DNA from: Actinophytocola sp035995025
Lineage (GTDB): Bacteria; Actinomycetota; Actinomycetes; Mycobacteriales; Pseudonocardiaceae
Assembly: GCA_035995025.1 (NCBI GenBank)
Contig: DASYKY010000135.1
Coordinates: forward strand, 36,014-100,013
Length of the DNA stretch: 64,000 bases
Direction: 5' to 3'
The notes under the pieces were generated by a model. The model made no database searches and was not told where the DNA came from. It saw only the letters and a list, made by a program, of their open reading frames with translations. This document shows, piece by piece, positions 7,061-15,319 of the stretch (within the stretch, counting starts at the first letter, position 1; every line of letters begins with the position of its first letter). A program made the position numbers and the translations under genes.

Positions 7061-8461
7061 ATGGACGCTTCCGCCAAGCCCGTGCTCGACCTGGTGGCCG
7101 GTGCCGCGCCCGGGTACCTCGACTCGCTTGCCACGCGGCCGGTCGCCGACCCGGCGGCGCGGGTGCTGCTGGACGACCTCGGCGGGCCACTGCCCGAGGA
7201 GGGGCTCGGCGCGGTCGAGTCCGTGTCCGAGCTGCTGCGGATCGGGACCGCCGCGGCGACGCACTCGTCCGGGCCGCGGTTCTTCCACCTCGTCGTCGGC
7301 GGGGTCACGCCGGCCGCGCTCGCCGGGGACTGGGTGACTTCGCTGCTCGACCAGAACGCCGTGCTGTGGTCGGCCTCGCCGCTGGCCACCACCGCGGAGA
7401 CCGTCGCGCTCGGCTGGCTCAAGGACCTGTTCGGGCTGCCGGCCGCGTGGGGCGGGGTGCTCACGCCGAGCGCCACGTTCGCGAACCTGACCGGCCTCGC
7501 CTGCGCCCGCCACTGGTGGGCCGCCCGCCACGGCCGCGACGTCGCCGCCGACGGGCTCGGCGGGCTGCCCGCGATGCCCGTGCTCGGCGGGAGCTACGTG
7601 CACCCGAGCGCGCGGAAGGCCCTGCAGATCCTCGGTTGCGGCCGGGACACCGTCCAGGTGCACGGAGCCGGGCGCGCCGACGTGGCCGCGCTGGAGCGCA
7701 CGCTGCGGGAGCTGGACGCGCCCGCGGTCCTCATCGCCACCGCGGGCGAGGTCAACGCGGGCGACTTCGACCCCATCGAGGAGATGGCCGACCTCGCCGA
7801 GCGGTACGGCTGCTGGCTGCACGTCGACGGCGCGTTCGGCCTGTTCGCCGCGCTCTCGCCGCGGACCGCGCCGCTGCTGCGCGGCGTCGAGCGGGCCGAC
7901 TCCGTGGCCGCGGACGGGCACAAGTGGCTGAACGTGCCGTACGAGAGCGGGTTCGCGTTCGTCCGCGACCCGCGGGTGCTCGGCGAGACGTTCGGCTCGT
8001 GGCACGCGCCGTACCTGCTCGACGGCGACGTCGACTACAGCAGGCTGGGCCCGGAGTCGTCGCGGCGGGCGCGGGCGCTGCCGATCTGGGCGACGCTGCG
8101 GGCCTACGGCCGGTCCGGCCACCGCGCGATGGTGGAGCGGCACCTGGACCTGGCGGCCCACCTCGGCAGGCTCGTCGAGGCGGCGCCGGACCTCGAGCTG
8201 CTCGCGCCGGTGCGGCTGTGCGTGGTGTGCTTCCGGTACCGCCCGCCCGGCGTGCCCGAGTCAGCGCTCGACGAGCTGAACGCACGGCTCGGCGCGGCGC
8301 TGCTCGAGGACGGCCGGGTATACGCGGGCACGACGGTCTACGCGGGGCACACCGCGCTGCGCCCCGCGATCGTCAACTGGCGCACCACGGAGGCCGACGT
8401 CGAGCTGCTGGTGACGGTGGTCCGCGAGCTGGGTGTCCGATTCGTTCAAGACGGCGGGTGA
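7061..8461 (+). CDS. Group II PLP-dependent decarboxylase (aromatic-L-amino-acid/glutamate decarboxylase family)
   Basis: A 466-aa fold-type I PLP enzyme. The PLP Schiff-base lysine is in 'DGHKWLNVPYESG' (about K288), preceded by the cofactor-binding 'CWLHVDGAFGLFA' strand with its Asp. The N-terminal region has the conserved 'GPRFFHLVVGG' and 'GVLTPSATFANLTGLACAR'. Family reaction: decarboxylation of an L-amino acid to the amine; the substrate (aromatic, glutamate or cysteine-sulfinate type) cannot be decided here. Follows thrC by 37 bp and is probably co-transcribed with it and the VOC gene 22 bp downstream. Confidence 0.88.
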   Translation: MDASAKPVLDLVAGAAPGYLDSLATRPVADPAARVLLDDLGGPLPEEGLGAVESVSELLRIGTAAATHSSGPRFFHLVVGGVTPAALAGDWVTSLLDQNAVLWSASPLATTAETVALGWLKDLFGLPAAWGGVLTPSATFANLTGLACARHWWAARHGRDVAADGLGGLPAMPVLGGSYVHPSARKALQILGCGRDTVQVHGAGRADVAALERTLRELDAPAVLIATAGEVNAGDFDPIEEMADLAERYGCWLHVDGAFGLFAALSPRTAPLLRGVERADSVAADGHKWLNVPYESGFAFVRDPRVLGETFGSWHAPYLLDGDVDYSRLGPESSRRARALPIWATLRAYGRSGHRAMVERHLDLAAHLGRLVEAAPDLELLAPVRLCVVCFRYRPPGVPESALDELNARLGAALLEDGRVYAGTTVYAGHTALRPAIVNWRTTEADVELLVTVVRELGVRFVQDGG

Positions 8462-8483
8462 GCGAGGCTCCTACGGTGGGCGC

Positions 8484-8879
8484 ATGGCACCAAGAATCGA
8501 TGTGATCGGCATGGTGGTGGCCGACATGGCCGCCTCGCTCGCGTTCTACCGGCGGCTGGGCCTGGACGTCCCCGCGTCGGCCGACACCGAACCGCACGTG
8601 GAGGCGGCGCTGCCCGGCGGCCTGCGCTTCGCGTGGGACACGGTCGAGACGATCCGTTCGTTCGACCCGTCGTGGACGAAGCCGGCCGGCGGCCACGCGA
8701 TCGGCCTGGCCTTCGCGTGCGACTCACCGTCCGATGTGGACAAGACACACGCCGAGCTGGTGGCGGCGGGGTACCGCAGCCACAAGGACCCGTGGGACGC
8801 CTTCTGGGGCCAGCGCTACGCGACCGTCGAGGACCCGGACGGCAACGCGGTCGACCTGTTCGCCCCACTGGAGACATAA
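8484..8879 (+). CDS. VOC (glyoxalase/bleomycin-resistance-like) family protein
   Basis: A 131-aa vicinal-oxygen-chelate fold with two beta-alpha-beta-beta-beta modules: 'IGMVVADMAASLAFYRRLGLDV' begins the first, and 'YATVEDPDGNAVDLFAPL' ends the second with the usual D-P-D-G-N. Start 8484 follows GGTGGG. Family members include dioxygenases, isomerases and antibiotic-binding proteins; no metal-ligand set is obvious enough to choose. Third gene of the thrC cassette, which is bracketed by elements A and B. Confidence 0.85.
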   Translation: MAPRIDVIGMVVADMAASLAFYRRLGLDVPASADTEPHVEAALPGGLRFAWDTVETIRSFDPSWTKPAGGHAIGLAFACDSPSDVDKTHAELVAAGYRSHKDPWDAFWGQRYATVEDPDGNAVDLFAPLET

Positions 8880-8923
8880 CCCCAGGGCCCGCCCACCCGA
8901 ACAATCCACGCGCACACGCGCGG

Positions 8924-9050
8924 GCAGAACGCAAGAAACGTAGCCCCCACCCTGTTCCCGGGGGCACCCCTCGACGCCAGTCTACCGGCCACCCCTGACG
9001 AAAAGGCTGGTCACCGGCTTCCTGTGGACAACTCGGCGGGTTGTGGACAG
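8924..9050 (-). repeat. Element B: inverted partner of element A
   Basis: Read on the minus strand: CTGTCCACA (9050-9042), TTGTCCACA (9031-9023, same 19-bp period as in A), TTTTCGTC, the promoter-like TCGTCAGGG-N8-TAGACT (9001-8979), GGGGTGCCCCCGG, a CCCCC/GGGGG hairpin with a loop 2 nt longer than in A, then TTCTGC. Between the first box and the hairpin the alignment with A is ungapped. No minus-strand gene lies downstream, so a transcript starting here would run antisense to the VOC gene or be a free RNA. The gene-free stretch 8880-9235 otherwise shows nothing. Confidence 0.85.
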
Positions 9051-9235
9051 GTCACGTCCACGACGGCGGCCGCACCGGGCGCGGCCGGCTCGCCCGCGCG
9101 AGCCCGGGCCGCTGCCGGGAGAGCTGCCGGGGCCGCCGGAGCGTGCCGTGTTCCGGCTGCCCGCGCTCCTTGCGTTCGCCCGGCCGCGGCCCGCATGATC
9201 GGGTGAGAGTTCTTCACTGCCACAAGGGGGCTCGC

Positions 9236-10327
9236 GTGGGCGACGCGCTGCGGATCGGGATCGTCGGGGTCGGGAACGTCAGCCTCCAGTACCTCGACAC
9301 GCTGCCCCGGCTCGACGGCGTGCGGGTGACCGCCGTCGCCGACCTCGTGGCCGGGCGGGCGGCGGAGGTGGCCACCGGCGACATGCGGGCCACCACGATG
9401 GACGGGCTCTACACCGCCGGCGACGTCGACCTCGTGCTCAACCTGACTGTCCCGCAGGCACACGCGGACGTCGCCCTCGCGGCGATCGCGGGCGGCAAGC
9501 ACGTCTACAACGAGAAGCCGCTCGCCCTCACCACGGCCGACGGCCGCCGGGTGCTCGACGCGGCGGCCGCGCGCGGCGTGCGCGTCGGCTGCGCGCCGGA
9601 CACCGTGCTCGGCACCGGCCTGCAGACCGCCCGCCACCACCTCGACGCGGGCGCGATCGGCACCCCGGTCGCGGCCACCGCGTTCATGGTCTCCGCCGGC
9701 CCGGAGCGCTGGCACCCCGCGCCGGAGTTCTTCTACCGCACCGGCGGCGGCCCGCTGCTCGACATGGGCCCCTACTACCTCACCGCGCTCGTCACGCTGC
9801 TCGGCCCGGTCCGCCGGGTCGCCGGCATGGCCGCCACACCCCGCGCCACCCGCACGATCGGCAGCGGCCCGCTGCGGGGCACGGAGTTCCCCGTGCAGGT
9901 GCCCACCCACGTCACCGGCACACTCGAGCACGCGAGCGGCGCGGTGTCCACGCTGCTGATGAGCTTCGACGTGCAGGCGGCCACGCTGCCGCGCATCGAG
10001 GTCTACGGCACCGGCGGCTCGCTGTCCGTACCGGACCCCAACGGCTTCGGCGGCCCGGTCCGTCTGTTCCAGGTGGATAGTCCCGAGTGGACGGAGACGC
10101 CGGACGCGGCCGGCTACGCGGCGGCCGGGCGCGGCTGCGGGATCGCCGACCTCGCGTACGCGCTCGCCGACGGGACGCCGCACCGGGCGAGCGGCGAGCT
10201 CGCCCTGCACGTGCTCGACGTGATGGAGTCGCTGCTGCGAGCCGCGGCCGGCGGGCGGACCGAGCCGGTCACGACCGACTGCGCGCGGCCCGACCCCGTC
10301 GGCCGGGTGACCGTCAGCGGGGCGTGA
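9236..10327 (+). CDS. Gfo/Idh/MocA-family NAD(P)-dependent oxidoreductase
   Basis: A 363-aa protein. The N-terminal Rossmann domain begins 'LRIGIVGVGNVSLQYLDTL' and includes 'ADVALAAIAGGKHVYNEKPLALT', whose EKP Lys is the family's catalytic/NAD-proximal residue. The C-terminal alpha/beta sheet domain (~140-350) holds the substrate pocket ('GGGPLLDMGPYYLTALVTLLG', the usual G-x-x-x-D-x-G-x-H/Y motif). GTG 9236 follows AAGGGGG. Likely a sugar or cyclitol dehydrogenase; substrate unknown. Convergent with the monooxygenase gene, overlapping by 14 bp. Confidence 0.88.
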   Translation: MGDALRIGIVGVGNVSLQYLDTLPRLDGVRVTAVADLVAGRAAEVATGDMRATTMDGLYTAGDVDLVLNLTVPQAHADVALAAIAGGKHVYNEKPLALTTADGRRVLDAAAARGVRVGCAPDTVLGTGLQTARHHLDAGAIGTPVAATAFMVSAGPERWHPAPEFFYRTGGGPLLDMGPYYLTALVTLLGPVRRVAGMAATPRATRTIGSGPLRGTEFPVQVPTHVTGTLEHASGAVSTLLMSFDVQAATLPRIEVYGTGGSLSVPDPNGFGGPVRLFQVDSPEWTETPDAAGYAAAGRGCGIADLAYALADGTPHRASGELALHVLDVMESLLRAAAGGRTEPVTTDCARPDPVGRVTVSGA

Positions 10328-10634
10328 CCTCGGCCATCTCCCCCCAGCCCTCGCCCTCGGTCGTGACGCTCACGATCGACGGCTTGGTCGCGACGGCGTC
10401 CGGCAGCCAGCTCATGGCCTTCTTGAAGTGGTCCGACGTCACGTGCGCCTCGCCGGTGCCGTCGCGGAACGCCTCCACCAGCACGAACTGGTTGGGGTCG
10501 TCGACGCTGCGCGACCACTCGAAGAAGATGTTGCCCGGCTCGGCGCGCGTGGCCTGGGTGAACTCGTCGACCAGCGACAGCCACTCGTCCGCCTTCTCCG
10601 GCTTGACCGTCCACTTGACACAGATGAAGATCAC
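10314..10634 (-). CDS. Antibiotic biosynthesis monooxygenase (ABM)-like small protein
   Basis: A 106-aa ferredoxin-like alpha-beta-barrel: 'VIFICVKWTVKPEKADEWLSLVDEFTQATRAEPG' is the first beta strand and helix, and 'NIFFEWSRSVDDPNQFVLVEAFRDGTGEAHVTSDHFKKA' has the typical 'E-x-F-x-D-...-H-x-x-S-x-H-F' run. GTG 10634 sits behind AGGAAGGGTGG, which decides the start. Family members are dimeric cofactor-free oxygenases or quinone-modifying enzymes; the substrate is not predictable. Confidence 0.82.
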   Translation of the reverse strand: MIFICVKWTVKPEKADEWLSLVDEFTQATRAEPGNIFFEWSRSVDDPNQFVLVEAFRDGTGEAHVTSDHFKKAMSWLPDAVATKPSIVSVTTEGEGWGEMAEVTPR

Positions 10635-10733
10635 GTCGCCACCCTTCCTCGGCACCTCTGCGACACACCACCCTGGCGAACGCCGCCGCGACACGCCAGC
10701 CTCGCGACGGCGTTTTGGACCCTGGACGCAAAC

Positions 10734-11744
10734 CTACTCAGCCACCGGCAGGAGCTGTTCCAGCAGGTCGTGCAGCGTGACGAAGCCGGAAAGCGCGCCG
10801 TTCGAGTACACCAGTGCCAGGTGGCTGCGCCGGTCGCGCATCGTGGTCAGCGCCGCGTGCATCGGGGTGTCGTCGGGCAGCGTCAGCAGCGGGCGCATCA
10901 GCTGCGTCGTGGTCGTGCCCGGCGGGGCGGTCAGCGCGTCGCGGACGTGCACCACGCCCAGCGGCTCGGTCTCGCCCCACACGACCAGGCGCAGGTGACC
11001 GCTGGACCGCGCCGCCGCGCGCACGCCCCCGGTGCCCTGCCAGGACGCGACCGTGACCAGCTCGGCGCGCGGCCGCACGATCTCCGCGACCGGGCGGGTG
11101 TGCAGGTCGAGCGCGGTGGCGAGCTGGCCGTGCCTGCGCTCGTCCAGCGCGCCGACCTTGCTCGAGTGGTCCAGCAGGTGGCGCAGGTCCTCCGGCGTGT
11201 GCCCGGTGTCCAGCTCGTCGACGGCCCGCACGCCGACCGCCCGCAGGCAGCGGTTGGCCAGCCCGTTCAGCGCGACCAGGGCCGGGCGGGTCAGCCAGAT
11301 GAACGCCCGCATCGGGATCGCCAGCAGGATCGCCGAGCGCTCCGGGTGCGCGATCGCCCACGACTTCGGCGCCATCTCGCCGACCACCAGGTGCAGGAAC
11401 GTGACCACGACGAGCGAGAGCACGAACGCGAGGACGTCCGCGGTCGCCACCGGCAGCCCCCACGTCTCGAGGAGCGGCCGCAGGAGATGGTCCACGTAGG
11501 GCTTGGTGACCGCGCCGAGCACCAGCGTGCACAGCGTGATGCCCAGCTGCGAGCCGGCCAGCAGCATCGACAGGTCGCGCGCGCTGCGCAGCGCCGCCCG
11601 GGCCGCCACGCTGGTCTGCGCCGCCTCGGCCAGCCGGTGCCCGCGCGCGGCGACGAGCGCGAACTCGATGGCCACGAAGAACGCGCTGAGCACCACCACG
11701 CCGAGCGTGATCGCCAGCACCAGCAACGGGTTGAGGTGACTCAC
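10734..11744 (-). CDS. CNNM/HlyC/CorC-family transport protein (DUF21 + CBS), short form
   Basis: A 336-aa membrane protein. The DUF21/CNNM domain (residues 1-~190) has four hydrophobic segments, including 'ITLGVVVLSAFFVAIEFALVAAR' and the conserved 'VVGEMAPKSWAIAHPE'. A CBS pair (~205-330) follows, with 'DTPMHAALTTMRDRRSHLALVYS' and 'FVTLHDLLEQLL'. It ends after the CBS pair and lacks the CorC_HlyC domain of its neighbour. Family role: Mg2+/Co2+ transport or its regulation. GTG 11744 lies inside a 74-bp tandem repeat that separates it from the paralogous gene upstream. Confidence 0.9.
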   Translation of the reverse strand: MSHLNPLLVLAITLGVVVLSAFFVAIEFALVAARGHRLAEAAQTSVAARAALRSARDLSMLLAGSQLGITLCTLVLGAVTKPYVDHLLRPLLETWGLPVATADVLAFVLSLVVVTFLHLVVGEMAPKSWAIAHPERSAILLAIPMRAFIWLTRPALVALNGLANRCLRAVGVRAVDELDTGHTPEDLRHLLDHSSKVGALDERRHGQLATALDLHTRPVAEIVRPRAELVTVASWQGTGGVRAAARSSGHLRLVVWGETEPLGVVHVRDALTAPPGTTTTQLMRPLLTLPDDTPMHAALTTMRDRRSHLALVYSNGALSGFVTLHDLLEQLLPVAE

Positions 11745-11886
11745 GACAACCCCTCGCAGGCTCGGTGTCGCCGCTCGCGGTGACCCTGTGACATCGGTTC
11801 GCTCGCAAGCTCACTCACGACAACCCCTCGCAAGCTCGGTGTCGCCGCCCGCGGTGACCCTGTGACATCGGTTCGCTCGCAAGCTC
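11739..11886 (-). repeat. 74-bp tandem duplication between the two CNNM genes
   Basis: Two near-identical 74-bp units (11739-11812 and 11813-11886) plus the start of a third, differing at only two or three positions. Each unit carries a GTGAG that could serve as start codon, and contains gcttgcgagcg and TGTCACAGGG on the minus strand. Without the repeat, the upstream stop (TCGTGA) and downstream start (GTGAGT) would share GTGA, so the duplication appears to have split a formerly overlapping pair. Confidence 0.9.
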
Positions 11887-11888
11887 AC

Positions 11889-13259
11889 TCACGATCCCAC
11901 CAGCAGCCGGACTGTGTCGGGCACCCGCCGGGCGATCGAGCGGACCTCCACGGTGAGCCGGCCCTCCGCCTCGCCGTCCGCGGCCGCCGGGTTCGGCAGC
12001 ACGATCGTCACCGCGTCGCCCGGCACCGGCAGCCGCTGCAGCTCGGTGAGCACCAGGCCGGCGAGGGTCTGGTAGTCACCTTGCGGCAGGTCGTGGCCGA
12101 GCAGCCGCTCCGCCTCGTCGATGTGCATGGTGCCGGACACGAGCCAGCCGCCGCCCTCGCCCGGCCGGGCCAGGTCGGCACCGAGCGGGTCGTGCTCGTC
12201 GGTGATCTCGCCGACCAGCTCCTCGGCGATGTCCTCGCCGGTGACCACGCCGGCCAGCCCGCCGTACTCGTCGACCACGCAGGCGAGCTCCTCCCCCGCG
12301 GCGCGCAGCTGGTCGAGCACGGCGAGCAGCGGCAGCGAGGCCGGCACCATCACCGGCGGCCGGGCGATCGCGCGCACCGCGGTGGTGTCCAGCTCCGACT
12401 CGCTCAGCGCCAGCACCTCGCGCAGCCGCACCACGCCGACCACGTCGTCCACGTCGCCACCCACCCGGCCGTCCACGCCGCCGCCGAGCACCGGCAGCCG
12501 CGAGTGGCCGGACGCCATGAGCGCGACCGCGCGGCGCACCGGCTCGTCCGCGCCGATCGTGGCGACCCGGGTGCGCGGGATCATGGCGTGCTCGGCGGTG
12601 CTCTCCCCGAAGTCGAGGATGCGATCGAGCAGCGCGGACAGGTCGGCCGGCAGGTCGCCGCGGTCACGGGACTCGGCGACGATGTGCTCGAGGTCGCGCG
12701 GAGTCGCCGCGTGCTCGACGTCGTGCACCGGCTTGATCCGCACCGCGCGCAGCAGCAGCGTGGCGGCCTGGTCGAACAGGCGGATCAGCCGGCCGAAGAC
12801 GGTCAGGTACAGGCTGGTGGACCGGGCGAGGCGGACCGCTACCGGCTCGGGGCGGGCGATCGCGAGATTCTTCGGGAACAGCTCGCCGACCACCATCTGC
12901 ACGACCGCGGACAGCAGCAGCGCGAGCAGCGTGCCGGTCGCGACGCCGGCCGCGGCCGGCACGCCGACGCCGCCGAGCATCGCGCCGACGCCCGCGCCGA
13001 TCAGCGGCTCGGCGACGTAGCCGACCAGCAGGCCCGTGACCGTGATGCCGAGCTGAGCGCCGGAGAGCATGAACGAGGTGCGCCGGGTGATGCGCAGCGC
13101 GCGGGCCGCGCCGGCGTCACCGGCCGCGGCGCGGGCCTTCAGCCGGGAGCGGTCCACGGCCATGTACCCGAACTCCTGCGCCACGAAGTACCCGGTCAGG
13201 GCGGACAGCAGGACGACGACGACCACTCCGAGAAGCACACCGAGCAGGCTCGTGATCAC
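11889..13259 (-). CDS. CNNM/HlyC/CorC-family transport protein (DUF21 + CBS pair + CorC_HlyC)
   Basis: A 456-aa full-length family member. DUF21 spans residues 1-~195, with membrane segments 'VVVVVLLSALTGYFVAQEF', 'TGTLLALLLSAVVQMVVGELFPKNLAIARPEP' and others. The CBS pair spans ~215-340 ('MIPRTRVATIGADEPVRRAVALMASGHSRLPV' and 'VVDEYGGLAGVVTGEDIAEELVGEITDE'), and the CorC_HlyC domain spans ~360-445 ('GTMHIDEAERLLG'). Predicted cytoplasmic-membrane Mg2+/divalent-cation transporter or regulator. Start GTG 13259. First gene of a two-paralogue operon. Confidence 0.92.
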   Translation of the reverse strand: MITSLLGVLLGVVVVVLLSALTGYFVAQEFGYMAVDRSRLKARAAAGDAGAARALRITRRTSFMLSGAQLGITVTGLLVGYVAEPLIGAGVGAMLGGVGVPAAAGVATGTLLALLLSAVVQMVVGELFPKNLAIARPEPVAVRLARSTSLYLTVFGRLIRLFDQAATLLLRAVRIKPVHDVEHAATPRDLEHIVAESRDRGDLPADLSALLDRILDFGESTAEHAMIPRTRVATIGADEPVRRAVALMASGHSRLPVLGGGVDGRVGGDVDDVVGVVRLREVLALSESELDTTAVRAIARPPVMVPASLPLLAVLDQLRAAGEELACVVDEYGGLAGVVTGEDIAEELVGEITDEHDPLGADLARPGEGGGWLVSGTMHIDEAERLLGHDLPQGDYQTLAGLVLTELQRLPVPGDAVTIVLPNPAAADGEAEGRLTVEVRSIARRVPDTVRLLVGS

Positions 13260-13453
13260 GTGCCCACCGCCTCGGAGTGACCTCCGGCGGGCACGCGCCT
13301 AGGGCAGGGATCGGGATCCGTGTCTGGCACGGCGGGGGCACAGCGTCCACATGGGACGCTGCCGGTACTTCGGGAGGGGTCCATGATCCTTCACCACACG
13401 ATGGGCCGATACGGACAAAATACCAGGCCAAATCGTGCGGACGGACCGCGTTT

Positions 13454-13588
13454 TCACCGCTCCTGGCGGACCCACGCCTCCCACTCGCGCTCGACGATGA
13501 TCCGCCAGCAACGCGCCGCGGCGTCACCGTCGAACCGCTCAAGAAGCAGGATGCCGATGCTGGGCAACTGCTCGCACACAGACTCCAC
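13454..13588 (-). CDS. 44-aa Trp/Glu-rich small protein, unknown
   Basis: GTG 13588 has GGGGAG 6 nt upstream and the frame opens just after a stop. The peptide is amphipathic, with a hydrophobic stretch ('LPSIGILLLERFDG') followed by a charged, tryptophan-rich helix ('RCWRIIVEREWEAWVRQE'). This composition is far from random for a 72% GC frame, which supports real coding. The rest of the gap 13260-13787 holds no other gene I can support. Confidence 0.5.
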   Translation of the reverse strand: MESVCEQLPSIGILLLERFDGDAAARCWRIIVEREWEAWVRQER

Positions 13589-13787
13589 CGACCACTCCCC
13601 CGCACTCGTCTAGCTCCAAGGGCTTTCGTTACAGAGAGTCGCTGCAGCCGGGGCGGAAGTTAGCCGATCTGGAATTCCGTGACCTCGCCGCGACAATGTC
13701 ATTCCGCAGTCGGCTGACCAGATCCGTCCGCATGGTGGCGCGATGGTGCCTTCCCCACGGCGGCGGCCCGGGGCAGACTGACCTGTC

Positions 13788-14387
13788 GTGAACAGAGCTT
13801 TGATCGTCATCGACGTCCAGGAGTCGTTCCGCCGCCGTCCGGTGTGGCAGGCGGTGGACAACCCGGAGATCGTGTCCCGGGTCGGCGAGCTGGTGGCCGC
13901 GGCGCGGGCAGGCGGCGACCTCGTGGTGTGGGTGCTGCACGCCGAGCCGGGCACGGGGACGGTGTTCGACCCGGCGAACGGGCACGTGCGGCTGATGGAC
14001 GGGCTGGTTCCCGGGGCGGGCGAGCCGGTGCTCACCAAGACCTCGCACAACGCCTTCACCACCACGAACCTGCAGCAGACGCTGACCGGGCGCGGGGTGC
14101 GGGAGATCGTCGTGTGCGGGATCCGGACCGAGCAGTGCTGCGAGACGACCGCGCGGGTCGGCAGCGACCTCGGCTACGCCGTGACGTTCGTGACCGAGGC
14201 GACCGCGACGTTCCCGTCACCGCACCGGTCCGCGCCTGCCGACAGGTCCGTCGAGGAGCTGCTCGCGGACCCGCGGACGCTCTCCGCGCGGGACATGGCC
14301 GAGCGCACCGAGTACGCCATCGCCGGCCGCTTCGCGACGATCGCGACGGTGGCCGAGCTGACCGCTGGACTGCTGACCAGATCGTGA
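13788..14387 (+). CDS. Isochorismatase-like cysteine hydrolase
   Basis: A 199-aa hydrolase with the complete catalytic triad of the family: D9 ('ALIVIDVQESF'), K84 ('VLTKTSHNAF') and C117 ('RTEQCCETTAR'). Family reactions include isochorismate, nicotinamide, N-carbamoylsarcosine and other amide hydrolyses; lack of a full EntB or PncA signature leaves the substrate open. Its stop shares GTGA with the start of the downstream GlxA-type regulator, so the regulator is translationally coupled and probably controls or senses this reaction. Confidence 0.9.
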   Translation: MNRALIVIDVQESFRRRPVWQAVDNPEIVSRVGELVAAARAGGDLVVWVLHAEPGTGTVFDPANGHVRLMDGLVPGAGEPVLTKTSHNAFTTTNLQQTLTGRGVREIVVCGIRTEQCCETTARVGSDLGYAVTFVTEATATFPSPHRSAPADRSVEELLADPRTLSARDMAERTEYAIAGRFATIATVAELTAGLLTRS

Positions 14388-15319
14388 CTTCCGTGGTGTT
14401 CCTGCTGGTTCCCGGCGTCCACCTGTTGGACCTGGCCGGGCCGGCGCAGGTGTTCTCCACCGTGGGCGGGCTCGGTCATGACTACTCGCTGCAGTACGTG
14501 GCCGAGCGGTCCGAGATCGTGACCGCGCAGGGGCTGCCGGTGCGGGCGTCGGAGTCGTGGCCGGCGCTCACGGCGGCGGACCTGGTACTGGTGCCGGGCT
14601 GGCGCTCGCCCGCGCCGGCGGGCACCGGGCGGCTCACGCCGGAGACGCTGGACCGGCTCCACGCCCATCACGCCGCGGGCGGCATGGTGGCGAGCGTGTG
14701 CGCGGGCGCCGACGCGCTCGGCCGGGCGGGCCTGCTCGCGGGCCGGCGTTGCACGACGCACCACGGTTTGCAGGACGAGCTGGCAGCGCGCTACCCGGAG
14801 GCGACGGTGGTGCGCGACGTGCTGTACGTGGTCGACGACCGGGTGGCGACGTCGGCGGGCATCGCGAGCGGCATCGACCTGGCGCTGCACCTGATAGCGA
14901 CCCGCCACGGCCCGGTCGACGCGGCCCGCGTGGCGCGCGAGATGGTCGTGTACGCCCGGCGAAACGGCGACGACGCCCAGGCGAGCGCGATGCTGCGGCA
15001 CCGGTCGCACGTGGACGAGACCGTGCACCGCGTGCAGGACCTGATCGACGCCCGCTTCACGAGGCGCCTGCCGCTGGCGAGGCTCGCGGTGTCGGCCGGT
15101 TGCAGCGAGCGCACGATGACGCGCCAGTTCACCCGCGCGACGGGCCTGACCCCGCTGCGCTACCAGCAACTCCTCCGCCTGGAACGAGCCGAACACCTGA
15201 TCGGCCACGGCGCGACAGTGGAGTCCGCGGCCCACGCAGTGGGCTTCGAAGACGCCAGAATGCTCCGCCGCTTACGTGCCGCCTCCCCGGAATTCAAAGT
15301 GCCGGTTGCGTTGCGTTAG
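14384..15319 (+). CDS. GlxA-type AraC-family regulator (DJ-1/PfpI + HTH), C-terminus replaced by repeat R1
   Basis: A 311-aa protein. Residues ~1-175 form a DJ-1/PfpI-like domain with the nucleophile-elbow cysteine in 'GGMVASVCAGADALGRAG'; residues ~210-300 form two AraC HTHs ('LARLAVSAGCSERTMTRQFTRATGLTPLRYQQ' and 'VESAAHAVGFEDARMLRRL'). Family members usually continue with an aromatic-rich 'R-x-F-G-x-x-P-x-x-Y-R' ending. Here the last ~14 residues (AASPEFKVPVALR) are encoded by the dispersed repeat R1, so the second HTH is clipped. Co-translated with the isochorismatase. Confidence 0.85.
   Translation: MTSVVFLLVPGVHLLDLAGPAQVFSTVGGLGHDYSLQYVAERSEIVTAQGLPVRASESWPALTAADLVLVPGWRSPAPAGTGRLTPETLDRLHAHHAAGGMVASVCAGADALGRAGLLAGRRCTTHHGLQDELAARYPEATVVRDVLYVVDDRVATSAGIASGIDLALHLIATRHGPVDAARVAREMVVYARRNGDDAQASAMLRHRSHVDETVHRVQDLIDARFTRRLPLARLAVSAGCSERTMTRQFTRATGLTPLRYQQLLRLERAEHLIGHGATVESAAHAVGFEDARMLRRLRAASPEFKVPVALR

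Noticed and set aside
9041..9235. N-terminal extension of the Gfo/Idh/MocA protein
   Set aside because: The extra residues read through element B and the GTG at 9236 has a strong AAGGGGG in front.
13117..13605. 162-aa minus-strand ORF in the 13.3 kb gap
   Set aside because: Composition is Arg/Ser/Pro noise overlapping the CNNM gene's 5' end; only the 44-aa frame at 13454-13588 shows a protein-like pattern.
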